Positions 21,472 through 29,430 of a stretch of 64,000 nucleotides of DNA are shown piece after piece. The DNA is taken from assembly GCA_012026885.1 (NCBI GenBank), contig VEPL01000030.1:43924-107923 (forward strand), given 5' to 3'. The notes beneath the pieces are model-generated. The model was not told where the DNA came from, ran no database searches, and saw nothing but the letters and a program-made list of their open reading frames with translations. The position numbers and the translations under genes are program-made. The stretch's first letter is position 1. Each line of letters begins with the position of its first letter. The stretch comes from Betaproteobacteria bacterium. GTDB lineage: Bacteria > Pseudomonadota > Gammaproteobacteria > Burkholderiales > Rhodocyclaceae.

Positions 21472-21484
21472 ATTAGAATATACT
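21455..21484 (+). promoter_or_regulatory. promoter of the RND pump operon, possibly leaderless
   Basis: TTGCTC (21455-21460) and TATACT (21479-21484) are spaced by 18 bases, overlapping the 3' end of the LysR gene. The predicted transcription start is about seven bases further, which is at the ATG (21492). With no ribosome binding site present, the mRNA may be leaderless. GAATATACTTAT at 21476-21487 covers the -10 box. Confidence 0.45.
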
Positions 21485-21491
21485 TATATAC

Positions 21492-22469
21492 ATGAAGACA
21501 AAACTGATTTTTGCCCTCTTTCTGGCGTCGACCGCAACAGCCTTCGCCCAGGAACCGGCGAGCCTTGTCGTCCAGCCACACAAGGTCGACCTCAGCTTTC
21601 CGGCCGAGGCGCTGGTCGAAGCGGTGCAGCAGACCACCGTCGGCGCGCAGGTTGCCGGGCGCGTCATCGAGGTCAGGGCCGATGCCGGCCAGCCGGTCAG
21701 GAAGGGCGACGTCATGATGCGCATCGACGCGCGCGAAGCCGAAGAAACGGCGCGCGCCGCAAACGCCCAGTACGCCAATGCGAAGCTCAATTACGAGCGC
21801 ACGCAAAGCCTGGTCGCCCAGAAGTTCATGAGCGCGGCCGCCCTCGACAAGGCCAGGGCCGACTACGACGCGGCGACCGCCAACCGCGCGGCGGCAGGCG
21901 CCAGCGAGAGCCACGCCACCATCGTCGCGCCGCTGACCGGCATCGTCGCCCGGCGCCATGCCGAACTCGGCGACATGGCGACCCCCGGCAAGCCGCTGTT
22001 TACGATCTACGAGCCGGGCGGCCTGCGCGTCACCGCCAGCATCCCGCAATACCGCCTGAACGACATGCGCAAGGTAACGACCGCCCGCGTCGAGTTTCCC
22101 GAGCTCGGCAAGTGGGTAGATGCCAGCGCCGTCAAATTGCTGCCGACGGCGGACACCGCGACCCATGTCTCGCAGGTGCGCGTGAGTCTGCCGCCGGTGC
22201 CGGAAGCGACGCCGGGCATGTTCGCGCGCGTCCATTTCGTGGTCGGCCAGGCCGAAAAACTGACAGTGCCGGCAAGCGCCGTGGTGCGCCGGGGCGAAGT
22301 CGCCGCCGTCTATGTGCAAGGCGGCGACGGCCGCCTCAGCCTGCGCCAGCTGCGCCTGGGCGATACCGTCGGCGCCGGCGAGATCGAGGTGCTGGCCGGT
22401 CTCGGCGCGGGCGACCGGGTGGTCACCGACCCGGTCAAGGCGGCGATCCGGCTGAAGTCGGGTATGTAG
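21492..22469 (+). CDS. RND efflux periplasmic adaptor (HlyD family)
   Basis: 325 residues. A signal peptide (LIFALFLASTATAFA, cleavage near residue 19) leads into the usual order: barrel-sandwich hybrid half (VGAQVAGRVIEVRADAGQPV), alpha-helical hairpin (ARAANAQYANAKLNYERTQS), second half (APLTGIVARRHAELGDMAT), then beta-barrel and membrane-proximal domains. It should link the inner-membrane pump to an outer-membrane channel, which is not encoded here. The first gene of a three-gene operon. Start without ribosome binding site; see the promoter entry. Confidence 0.92.
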   Translation: MKTKLIFALFLASTATAFAQEPASLVVQPHKVDLSFPAEALVEAVQQTTVGAQVAGRVIEVRADAGQPVRKGDVMMRIDAREAEETARAANAQYANAKLNYERTQSLVAQKFMSAAALDKARADYDAATANRAAAGASESHATIVAPLTGIVARRHAELGDMATPGKPLFTIYEPGGLRVTASIPQYRLNDMRKVTTARVEFPELGKWVDASAVKLLPTADTATHVSQVRVSLPPVPEATPGMFARVHFVVGQAEKLTVPASAVVRRGEVAAVYVQGGDGRLSLRQLRLGDTVGAGEIEVLAGLGAGDRVVTDPVKAAIRLKSGM

Positions 22470-22472
22470 GCG

Positions 22473-25400
22473 ATGAGCACCAACCAGGACCGCCTCGGCC
22501 TTTCCGGGCGCATCGCCGCCGCCTTCCAGGAATCGCGGATGACGCCGCTGCTGGCACTGGTCGCCCTCCTGCTCGGCATTTTCGCGACGCTGGTCACGCC
22601 GCGCGAGGAGGAGCCGCAGATCGACGTGACCATGGCCGACGTGCTGGTCGCTTTTCCCGGCGCCTCGGCCAAGGACGTCGAGAACCTGGTCGCGCGCCCG
22701 GCCGAGCAGGTGCTGTCGCGCATGCACGGGGTCGAGCACGTCTATTCGATGTCGCGGCCGGGCATGGCGGTGATCACCGTGCAGTTCGACGTCGGCGTCA
22801 AGTACAACGACGCCGTGCTGCGCCTCTACGACACCGTGCATTCGCACCGCGACTGGCTGCCGTCCAACCTCGGCGTGCAGGAGCCGGTAATCAAGCCGCG
22901 CGGCATCGACGACGTGCCCATCCTAGCCCTCACCTTCTGGACGAAGGACCCGGAACGCTCGGCCTACGAGCTGCAGCAGGTGGCGCGCGCCGTCGAGATC
23001 GAATTGAAGCGCATCAAGGGCACGCGCGACGTGTCGACGCTGGGCGGCCCCGACCACGCCATCCGCGTGCTGATGGACACCGAGCGGATGAACGCCTACG
23101 GCGTCACCCCGCAGGAAATCGCCGGCGCCCTCAAGGTCTCGAACGCGCTGCAATCGTCGGGCAACCTGACCGCCGGCAACCGCGAGGTACTGGTGCAGAC
23201 CGGCACCTACCTCGAATCCGCCGCCGACGTGAAGCAGCTGGTCGTCACCGTGCGCGATGGCAAGCCCGTGTTCATGAGCGACGTCGCGACGGTCGAGGAC
23301 GGCCCCGACCAGCCGAAGCGTTACGCCTGGTTCGGCAACAAGGACGGGGAGTTTCCCGCCGTCACCATCCAGCTGTCCAAGCAGCCCGGCGTCAATGCTG
23401 CCGATGTCGCGTCGGCTGCGGTCGACCGCATCAATTCGCTCAAAAACACGGTGATCCCCGAAGGCGTCGAAGTCACCGTCACCCGCAACTACGGCGAGAC
23501 CGCCACCGAGAAGGCGCAAAAGCTGATCGGCAAGCTGATCTTCGCCACCGCCTTCGTCGTCCTCCTCGTTTTCTTCGCCCTCGGCCGCCGCGAAGCGGTG
23601 ATCGTCGGCGTCGCCGTTACCCTGACCCTGGCTGCGACGCTGTTCGCCTCGTGGACCTGGGGCTTCACGCTCAACCGGGTGTCGCTGTTCGCGCTGATCT
23701 TCTCGATCGGCATCCTGGTCGACGACGCCATCGTCGTCGTCGAGAACATCCACCGCTGGCAGGGCCTGCACCCCGGCAAGCCGCTGCGCGAGATCATCCC
23801 GCCGGCGGTCGACGAAGTCGGCGGGCCGACCATCCTGGCGACGCTGACGGTGATCGCCGCGCTGCTGCCGATGGCCTTCGTGAGCGGCCTGATGGGCCCG
23901 TACATGAGCCCGATCCCGATCAATTCGTCGATGGGCATGGCCATCTCGCTGGCCGTCGCCTTCGTCGTCACGCCCTGGCTGGCGCTCAAGCTGATGCGGG
24001 CCCACGGCCCGGACGCGGCCGGCCACGCGCCGTCGAAGCTCGACGCCCGGCTCGACGCCACCTTTCGCAAGCTGCTGACGCCCTTCCTCGACCCGCAGAA
24101 GGGCGGCGCGGCGCGCGTCAAGCTCGGCCTCGCCGTCGTGCTGCTGATCCTCGGCTCGGTGTCGCTGGCGTATTTCCAGCTGGTCGTCCTGAAAATGCTG
24201 CCCTTCGACAACAAGAGCGAATTCCAGGTTGTCCTCGACATGCCGGTCGGCACGCCGGTCGAGGAGACGGCGCGCGTGCTGCACGAGGTCGGCGCCGTGC
24301 TGGCGCAGGAAGCCGACGTCGTCGACTACCAGGCCTACGCCGGCACCGCCAGCCCGATCAATTTCAACGGTCTGGTCCGCCAGTACTACTTGCGCGCCGC
24401 GCCGGAAAAGGGCGACATCCAGGTCAACCTGGCCGAAAAGCACCATCGGTCGCGGAAGAGCCACGAGATCGCCGTCTCGCTGCGCGAGCGCATCGAGGCC
24501 ATCGGCAGGAAGAACGGCGGCGTCGCCAAGGTCGTCGAGGTGCCACCGGGGCCGCCGGTGCTGTCGCCCATCGTCGCCGAAATCTACGGGCCGGACATGG
24601 CCGGCCAGATGGCGGTCGGCAAGCAGGTGCGCGCGGCATTTGCCGACACCAAGGATCTGGTTGCGGTCGACGACACTATCGATGCCGATTCCAAAAAATT
24701 CGTGCTGCACGTGCTGCAGAGCAAGGCGGCGCTGCTCGGCGTGGTGCAGAGCGACATCGTCGACGTGGTCGGCATGGGGCTGGCCGGGCAGGACGTGACG
24801 CCGGCGCGCAACACCGAATCCAAGTTCGAGATCCCGGTGCGCGTGACCCTGCCGGCCGAGAAGCAGTCGAACCTCGATGCCCTCCTGAAGCTGCGCGTGC
24901 GCTCCAAGGACAGCCATCTGGTCCCGGTGTCCGAACTCGTGGAAGTCCGCGAGACGAGCCGCGAGAAGGCGATCTATCACAAGGACCTGTTGCCGGTCGT
25001 GTATGTCGTCGGCGACATGGGCGGCAAACTCGACTCGCCGCTCTACGGCATGTTCGACGCGCGCTCGAAGATCATCGGCAAGGAACTCAGGGAAGGCGGC
25101 ACCCTCGGCGAATGGTTCATCCGCCAGCCGGGCGACCCCTACGCCGGCTACAGCGTCAAATGGGACGGTGAGTGGCAGGTGACCTACGAGACCTTCCGCG
25201 ACATGGGCATCGCCTACGGCGTCGGCCTGATCCTGATCTACCTGCTGGTCGTCGCCCACTTCGGCAGCTATCTGGTGCCGCTCATCATCATGGCGCCGAT
25301 CCCGCTCACCATCATCGGCGTCATGCCCGGGCATGCGCTGCTCGGCGCGCAATTCACCGCGACCTCGATGATCGGCATGATCGCGCTGGCCGGCATCATC

Positions 25401-25676
25401 GTCCGCAACTCGATTCTGCTCGTCGATTTCATCAGGCAACAGGTCGCCTCCGGCATGAGCTTCCACGACGCGGTGATCCAGTCCGCCGCCGTGCGCGCCA
25501 AGCCGATCGCGCTGACCGCGCTGGCGGCCATGCTCGGCGCCCTGTTCATCGTCGACGACCCGATCTTCAACGGGCTGGCCATCAGCCTGATCTTCGGCAT
25601 TCTGGTCTCCACGCTACTGACGCTGGTGGTGATCCCGGTGCTTTACTTCTCAGCCTTCAGAAAGGAACACCCATGA
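22473..25676 (+). CDS. RND-family efflux pump, inner-membrane subunit
   Basis: 1067 residues, the usual length. Twelve membrane helices and two large periplasmic loops are expected. Recognisable blocks are GASAKDVENLVARPAEQVL (porter domain) and FSIGILVDDAIVVVENIHRW in helix 4 near residue 413, with the proton-relay Asp pair. It follows the adaptor by three bases. The substrate is not clear: the sequence lacks obvious heavy-metal-pump features, and members of this branch are often annotated only as AcrB-like. The stop overlaps the DUF2892 start (ATGA). Confidence 0.95.
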   Translation: MSTNQDRLGLSGRIAAAFQESRMTPLLALVALLLGIFATLVTPREEEPQIDVTMADVLVAFPGASAKDVENLVARPAEQVLSRMHGVEHVYSMSRPGMAVITVQFDVGVKYNDAVLRLYDTVHSHRDWLPSNLGVQEPVIKPRGIDDVPILALTFWTKDPERSAYELQQVARAVEIELKRIKGTRDVSTLGGPDHAIRVLMDTERMNAYGVTPQEIAGALKVSNALQSSGNLTAGNREVLVQTGTYLESAADVKQLVVTVRDGKPVFMSDVATVEDGPDQPKRYAWFGNKDGEFPAVTIQLSKQPGVNAADVASAAVDRINSLKNTVIPEGVEVTVTRNYGETATEKAQKLIGKLIFATAFVVLLVFFALGRREAVIVGVAVTLTLAATLFASWTWGFTLNRVSLFALIFSIGILVDDAIVVVENIHRWQGLHPGKPLREIIPPAVDEVGGPTILATLTVIAALLPMAFVSGLMGPYMSPIPINSSMGMAISLAVAFVVTPWLALKLMRAHGPDAAGHAPSKLDARLDATFRKLLTPFLDPQKGGAARVKLGLAVVLLILGSVSLAYFQLVVLKMLPFDNKSEFQVVLDMPVGTPVEETARVLHEVGAVLAQEADVVDYQAYAGTASPINFNGLVRQYYLRAAPEKGDIQVNLAEKHHRSRKSHEIAVSLRERIEAIGRKNGGVAKVVEVPPGPPVLSPIVAEIYGPDMAGQMAVGKQVRAAFADTKDLVAVDDTIDADSKKFVLHVLQSKAALLGVVQSDIVDVVGMGLAGQDVTPARNTESKFEIPVRVTLPAEKQSNLDALLKLRVRSKDSHLVPVSELVEVRETSREKAIYHKDLLPVVYVVGDMGGKLDSPLYGMFDARSKIIGKELREGGTLGEWFIRQPGDPYAGYSVKWDGEWQVTYETFRDMGIAYGVGLILIYLLVVAHFGSYLVPLIIMAPIPLTIIGVMPGHALLGAQFTATSMIGMIALAGIIVRNSILLVDFIRQQVASGMSFHDAVIQSAAVRAKPIALTALAAMLGALFIVDDPIFNGLAISLIFGILVSTLLTLVVIPVLYFSAFRKEHP

Positions 25677-25897
25677 CCATCGAACGCATGATCCGCATCA
25701 TGGCCGGCTTCTTCGTCCTGCTCTCGCTGGCACTCGGCTGGCACGGCAGCCCGCTCTTCGTTTCCGAGTGGTTCCTCGCCTTCACCGCCTTCGTCGGCCT
25801 CAACCTGCTGCAGAGCGGCTTCACAGGGTTCTGCCCGCCGGAAAAGCTGCTGGCGAAGCTGGGCTTCAAGCGCGGGAACGGTTCCTGCGGGGTCTGA
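25673..25897 (+). CDS. DUF2892 small membrane protein (YgaP-like transmembrane domain)
   Basis: 74 residues. MTIERMIRIMAGFFVLLSLA begins the first helix, and the second is WFLAFTAFVGLNLLQSGFTG, followed by FCPPEKLLAKLGFKRG. This is the membrane part found in the rhodanese-like protein YgaP, here without the rhodanese domain. Four-base overlap with the pump gene shows coupled translation. The Cys in GFCP is a family hallmark. A role in sulfur or thiol chemistry at the pump is only an idea from the family name. Confidence 0.85.
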   Translation: MTIERMIRIMAGFFVLLSLALGWHGSPLFVSEWFLAFTAFVGLNLLQSGFTGFCPPEKLLAKLGFKRGNGSCGV

Positions 25898-25906
25898 CTA
25901 CCCGCT

Positions 25907-26107
25907 TCAGCTCTCGCCGTCGCGCAGCCGCCGCTCGCGATCGAGCCAGGCGCGACAAGCCTTGCGCAGGAAGGCCATCTGCTCGCTGAAATTGCGGCAG
26001 CCCTTGCAGATCGCAAGGTGCATCTCGAGCTGGACGCGTTCGGCAAGGCCGAGATTACGGTCCTGTGCCTGCGACATCAGGCGGGTAGCCTCCTTGCAGC
26101 TCAGCAC
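25907..26107 (-). CDS. zinc-finger anti-sigma factor (zf-HC2)
   Basis: 66 residues. HLAICKGC gives the HxxxCxxC zinc motif (His30, Cys34, Cys37), with an early Cys4 completing a likely ZAS-type site. There is no membrane segment, so it is a soluble anti-sigma of the redox- or metal-responsive type. The GTG at 26107 overlaps the sigma factor stop, so the two are co-translated. Zinc or thiol chemistry could release the sigma factor; this is inferred. Last gene of the operon. Confidence 0.85.
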   Translation of the reverse strand: MLSCKEATRLMSQAQDRNLGLAERVQLEMHLAICKGCRNFSEQMAFLRKACRAWLDRERRLRDGES

Positions 26108-26691
26108 GGCTTTTCCCCGGCGAACCAACCCTGCTCGAGACAGCCGCGCAAGGCGGCGCGCGCGCGGTGCAGGATGACGTGGCAATTGCCGGCGCTGATC
26201 TCCAGCTCGGCACAAATCTCGTCGGTATCGAGCTCCATCACTTCGCGCAGCATGAAGACGCGCGCCGTGTTGGCGGGCAGGTGCTCGAGGCAGGTCTCGA
26301 ACACGGCCCAGAAGCCCTTTTCGCGCAGCGTTTCCTCCGGGTCGCCCCAGGCAGCCGGACGCGCGACCGGATGCCAGTGGGCATTTTCCTTGAACAAGGC
26401 CTCGAAGGCCTGGTCGAGCCCTTCGTCGTCGGCGGCGAAGGCCGAAGCCGGCGTGCTCCGCGCCTGCTGGCGGATCCCGTCCACAATCTTGTTGCGCAGG
26501 ATGCCGAACACCCAGGTCTTCATCGCCGACGCGCCGGAAAACCGGTCGATGCCGTCGAGCGCCGCAGCGAGCGCTTCCTGAACGGCATCCTCGGCGAGCG
26601 CCGTGTCGCGCAACTGCATCCGGGCGAAGGCGATCATGTCGTGGCGAAGGGATGCAAGGAAGGCGGGATCGACAAGTTCGGCACGTGACAC
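26101..26691 (-). CDS. ECF-type RNA polymerase sigma factor
   Basis: 196 residues. Region 2 appears as MIAFARMQLRDTALAEDAVQ with MKTWVFGILRNKIVDGIR, and region 4 as LPANTARVFMLREVMELD with an ISAGNCHVILHRARAAL recognition helix. The GTG at 26691 is preferred because it begins a normal ECF N-terminus; the upstream extension starts at TTG inside the gap. It lies 23 bases after doxX and overlaps its anti-sigma gene. It probably drives the peptide operon, as do the sigma factors found in other DUF692/DUF2063 operons. Confidence 0.9.
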   Translation of the reverse strand: MSRAELVDPAFLASLRHDMIAFARMQLRDTALAEDAVQEALAAALDGIDRFSGASAMKTWVFGILRNKIVDGIRQQARSTPASAFAADDEGLDQAFEALFKENAHWHPVARPAAWGDPEETLREKGFWAVFETCLEHLPANTARVFMLREVMELDTDEICAELEISAGNCHVILHRARAALRGCLEQGWFAGEKPC

Positions 26692-26714
26692 GAAGGCTGC
26701 CCCTACGGGGTTGG

Positions 26715-27257
26715 TCAGGCTCCGATCATAGCAGGCTGGCTGTGCGGCGCCGAAAACCGCCTGGCGAGCCGCCAACGCAGCGCATGGTCAAGCGAGAGTC
26801 TTCCGGGACCAAGCAGGATCAGCGGCAACAGCGTGGCGAGGAAGATCGTCGCCAGCTTGTAGTTGCCGAAACCCTGGTCGGTCAGCACGTAACCATTGAG
26901 CAGTTCGCCGAGCGTGTGCCATTCCGCCGGCCAGTGCACGCTCAGGATGGCGACCACGGTGAGGGCGAAGAGCGACAGCGAGAAAAAGCGGGTCGCCAGC
27001 CCGATGACCAGCGCGATGCCGCCGGCCAGCTCGAACCAGGTCGCCATCTGCCAGCTGATCTCGGGTGGCACGAGGCTGAACGGGAAGGGGAAACGGTCCT
27101 GGATGTCGAGGAACCAGTTTTCGCCGCGGAACTTTTCGAGGCCGGACTCGAAGAACTCCCAGCCGAGAACGAGGCGAAGGCTCAGCAGGCCGACCCACAG
27201 GCCGGCGGCATCAGCGGCCGCGATGCCACGGGAGCCGAAGGACAGAAGCTTGTTCAT
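26715..27257 (-). CDS. DoxX-family membrane protein
   Basis: 180 residues with about four membrane helices: LWVGLLSLRLVLGWEFFESG, ATWFELAGGIALVIGLATRF, SLSLFALTVVAILSVHW and LATIFLATLLPLILLGPGRL. GGGGAGTGCACC precedes the ATG, which overlaps the DUF2063 stop (ATGA). DoxX-like proteins commonly accompany DUF692/DUF2063 modification genes and are thought to work in membrane redox processes. A direct role in quinone or thiol redox for the exported peptide is plausible but unproven. Confidence 0.9.
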   Translation of the reverse strand: MNKLLSFGSRGIAAADAAGLWVGLLSLRLVLGWEFFESGLEKFRGENWFLDIQDRFPFPFSLVPPEISWQMATWFELAGGIALVIGLATRFFSLSLFALTVVAILSVHWPAEWHTLGELLNGYVLTDQGFGNYKLATIFLATLLPLILLGPGRLSLDHALRWRLARRFSAPHSQPAMIGA

Positions 27258-27997
27258 GGTGCACTCCCCAGGATGATGCCCTGCCCGCGCAACTGCGCCA
27301 GCAGGTCGTTGCCGAAGCGGATCAGCGCCTCGGGATCAGGATGCCGCAGCTCGCCGGCGATGGTCGCCAGCGCGGCGCGGCCGCTCAGGACGCCCGGCGC
27401 AAGCAGCTCGATCAGGCGTGCCGTCGTCGCGTTGCTCTCGACAAACCGGACCGCGTCGGCGGCATCGCGATGGACGATCAGCCAGGTAGGATGCGGCAGA
27501 CGCGGCCGACTGTCCGGGCCGATGCGATGCACCGGCCAGCCATAGGCGAGGTTCATCAGCGCCGGGTTGAGGAGCGGCAAGCCATCCAGCAGGTCACCGC
27601 CGGGATCGTGCGCCGGCACGGTGGCTTCCATGGTGTCCACCGCCAGTTCCACCCATTCGTAGTGCAGCAGGTCCGGCAGGTAGCCCGCCAGGCGCAGCCG
27701 CGTCCGGTACTCGGCCACGAAGCGCACGAACTCGCGCGGGATTTCGCGGAACCACGGCGTATGCAGCGGCCAGTCGCGATAGAAGCTGCGGTTCAGCCGA
27801 CGCCAGCGCGCTTCGCCGAGCATCGCCCGCGCCACCGGGAAGCAGGCATCGAGGAAGCTGCACAGGTTGTTGAAGAGAAGTTCGTTGTAGGCGGCCATGC
27901 GCCGGGCCGGCACGCCGGGCGGACGCGGCGCGTGGTGCGGGTCGCGCAGGTGGCGCCCGAAGGCACGCTGGAAATCCTGGAAGTCGGTGTGCATCAT
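27254..27997 (-). CDS. bufC: DUF2063 partner protein of the MNIO enzyme (BufC/HvfC-like)
   Basis: 247 residues. The N-terminal DUF2063 domain is visible as FQDFQRAFGRHLRDP and MAAYNELLFNNLCSFLDACF, followed by REFVRFVAEYRTRLRLAGYL and LLHYEWVELAVDTMEA; these are conserved in the family. Such proteins bind the precursor peptide leader and pass it to the DUF692 enzyme. ATGATG at 27997 and 27994: the first ATG overlaps the MNIO stop by four bases and is taken as the start. The symbol is used by analogy. Confidence 0.9.
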   Translation of the reverse strand: MMHTDFQDFQRAFGRHLRDPHHAPRPPGVPARRMAAYNELLFNNLCSFLDACFPVARAMLGEARWRRLNRSFYRDWPLHTPWFREIPREFVRFVAEYRTRLRLAGYLPDLLHYEWVELAVDTMEATVPAHDPGGDLLDGLPLLNPALMNLAYGWPVHRIGPDSRPRLPHPTWLIVHRDAADAVRFVESNATTARLIELLAPGVLSGRAALATIAGELRHPDPEALIRFGNDLLAQLRGQGIILGSAP

Positions 27998-28842
27998 GCC
28001 GCTTTCCTTGCCGGTGGCGCTGCGGCCTGCAGGCGGGCGATCTGGCGGACTTCCGCGCACAGGGTCGCCAGGTCGGGCAGGTTGAAGTCGCGCTCGAGGC
28101 AGGTCGGCACCGCGCCGCCGATGCGCTCGTAGGCCGCCGCGAGGAGGGACCACACCGGGTCGATGACGGCCGCCCCGTGCGTGTCGATGACCAGGCCATC
28201 CGCCTCGACATAATGGCCGGCGACATGGACATAGGCGGTGCGCGCGAGCGGCAGGGCGTCGAGGAAGGCAAGCGGGTCGAAGCCGAAATTGCGGCTATTG
28301 ACATAGACGTTGTTCACGTCGAGGTGGAGCAGGCAGTCGGCCTCGCGGACGACCGCCGAAATGAATTCCGCTTCGCCCATCTCGGCGCCGGGGGGGACCA
28401 CGTAGGTAGAGGCATTCTCGACCGCAATGCGCATGCCGAGCAGGTCCTGCGCCTGACGGATGCGGTCGACGGTCCAGCGGACCGCTTTTTCGGTAAGCGG
28501 GATCGGCAACAGGTCATAGAGGCGGGCATCGTCGCCGCACCACGAGAGGTGCTCGGTATAGAGCGTCATCCCGTGCTCGGCCATGAAACTGCGGATGCGC
28601 TTGAGCAGCGCCACGTCGAGCGGCGCGATGCCGCCGAGCGACAGCGACAGCCCGTGGCAGGCGAAAGGGTAGCGCTCGGTGAAGGCGCGCAGTTCGCGGG
28701 CCGAGCGCCCGCCCATGCCGGCCCAGTTTTCCGGGGCCAGCTCGAAGAAGGCGATCTCGTCCGGAACCCCGGCCTGCAGTTCGCCGACCAGTTCGCGCCG
28801 GAAGCCGAGGCCGGCGCCGCGCGGTTCACGAAGCCCGGGCAT
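27994..28842 (-). CDS. bufB: DUF692 multinuclear non-heme iron oxidative enzyme (MNIO, BufB/HvfB-like)
   Basis: 282 residues, TIM-barrel. Probable metal ligands are seen at the expected places: His63 (ACHGLSLSLG), Glu97-His98 (TEHLSW), Glu142 (VENAS), His173 and Asp175 (LHLDVNNVYVN), His206 and His210 (VHVAGH), Asp220 and His222 (DTH), and Glu250 (ERDFN). Family knowledge: these enzymes use two or three iron atoms and oxygen to convert Cys residues of a ribosomal peptide into copper-binding heterocycles or related groups. It overlaps the redoxin stop and the DUF2063 start by ATGA, so the genes form one translational unit. Confidence 0.94.
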   Translation of the reverse strand: MPGLREPRGAGLGFRRELVGELQAGVPDEIAFFELAPENWAGMGGRSARELRAFTERYPFACHGLSLSLGGIAPLDVALLKRIRSFMAEHGMTLYTEHLSWCGDDARLYDLLPIPLTEKAVRWTVDRIRQAQDLLGMRIAVENASTYVVPPGAEMGEAEFISAVVREADCLLHLDVNNVYVNSRNFGFDPLAFLDALPLARTAYVHVAGHYVEADGLVIDTHGAAVIDPVWSLLAAAYERIGGAVPTCLERDFNLPDLATLCAEVRQIARLQAAAPPARKAA

Positions 28843-29375
28843 CAGGCCTCTCCGCGCGCCGGATACTCCTTGGCGACGACGAAATCGATGGCGCCGAGCA
28901 TGTCCTTGAAGTGGGGGCGTGCGAAAGGCATGGTCTGGATGCTGCTCCAGTACAGCGTGAGATCGGGGCGGACGAGAAAAATCCCGGGCTCGGAAAACTG
29001 CGCCGGTTCCTCGACCCCGGTCGAGGTCAGCCCGCGCCCGGTCGAGACGTACAGGCCCCAGCGCCGGGCGATCTCCAGCGGCAGGCCGTAGCCGAGGTCG
29101 AGGCGGTCGAGCGACCACTCGGTCGCGGCCTTGCGGGCGCGATCTTCCGTATCGGACGACAGCACCAGCAATTCGACGCCGCGCTGCGCGAAGTCATCGA
29201 CCAGGCGGTTGAGTTCGGTCAGGTAGGTGCGGCAGATCGGGCAGTGGTAGCCGCGATAGAAGACGACAAGACTGAAGGCTTGCGCCCGTCCGGCGACCAA
29301 CTCCAGGCCGGCGCCGGAAAGGGACGGCACGACCAGCGGCGGTACGGGTTGGCGCGGCATCAATCGTTCGGACAT
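28842..29375 (-). CDS. peroxiredoxin/thioredoxin-like protein
   Basis: 177 residues with a thioredoxin fold: FSLVVFYRGYHCPICRTYLT contains a CPIC active site (Cys45, Cys48), and LNRLVDDFAQRGVELLVLSS continues the AhpC/TSA-like pattern. There is no signal peptide, so it acts in the cytoplasm. CGAGGAGAATCCG precedes the ATG. It lies between the peptide gene and the MNIO gene, an uncommon insertion. It could keep the peptide Cys residues reduced before modification or protect the iron enzyme; both ideas are inference. Confidence 0.88.
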   Translation of the reverse strand: MSERLMPRQPVPPLVVPSLSGAGLELVAGRAQAFSLVVFYRGYHCPICRTYLTELNRLVDDFAQRGVELLVLSSDTEDRARKAATEWSLDRLDLGYGLPLEIARRWGLYVSTGRGLTSTGVEEPAQFSEPGIFLVRPDLTLYWSSIQTMPFARPHFKDMLGAIDFVVAKEYPARGEA

Positions 29376-29398
29376 CGGATTCTCCTCGGGACAAGAAC

Positions 29399-29420
29399 GG
29401 GGCGGGCAGCAGCCCGCCCC
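29399..29420 (-). terminator. strong hairpin between the peptide gene and the redoxin gene
   Basis: A perfect 9-base-pair stem, GGGGCGGGC with GCCCGCCCC, and a four-base loop lies 10 bases after the peptide stop codon. Only a weak T-rich run follows, so it probably acts as a partial terminator or 3' stabiliser that gives more peptide than enzyme mRNA. Confidence 0.6.
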
Positions 29421-29430
29421 TCGGTTCAAC

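Noticed and set aside
21131..25171. 1346-codon rightward frame overlapping the RND pump
   Set aside because: Arginine- and glycine-rich low-complexity product without domains; the RND gene in another frame is unambiguous.
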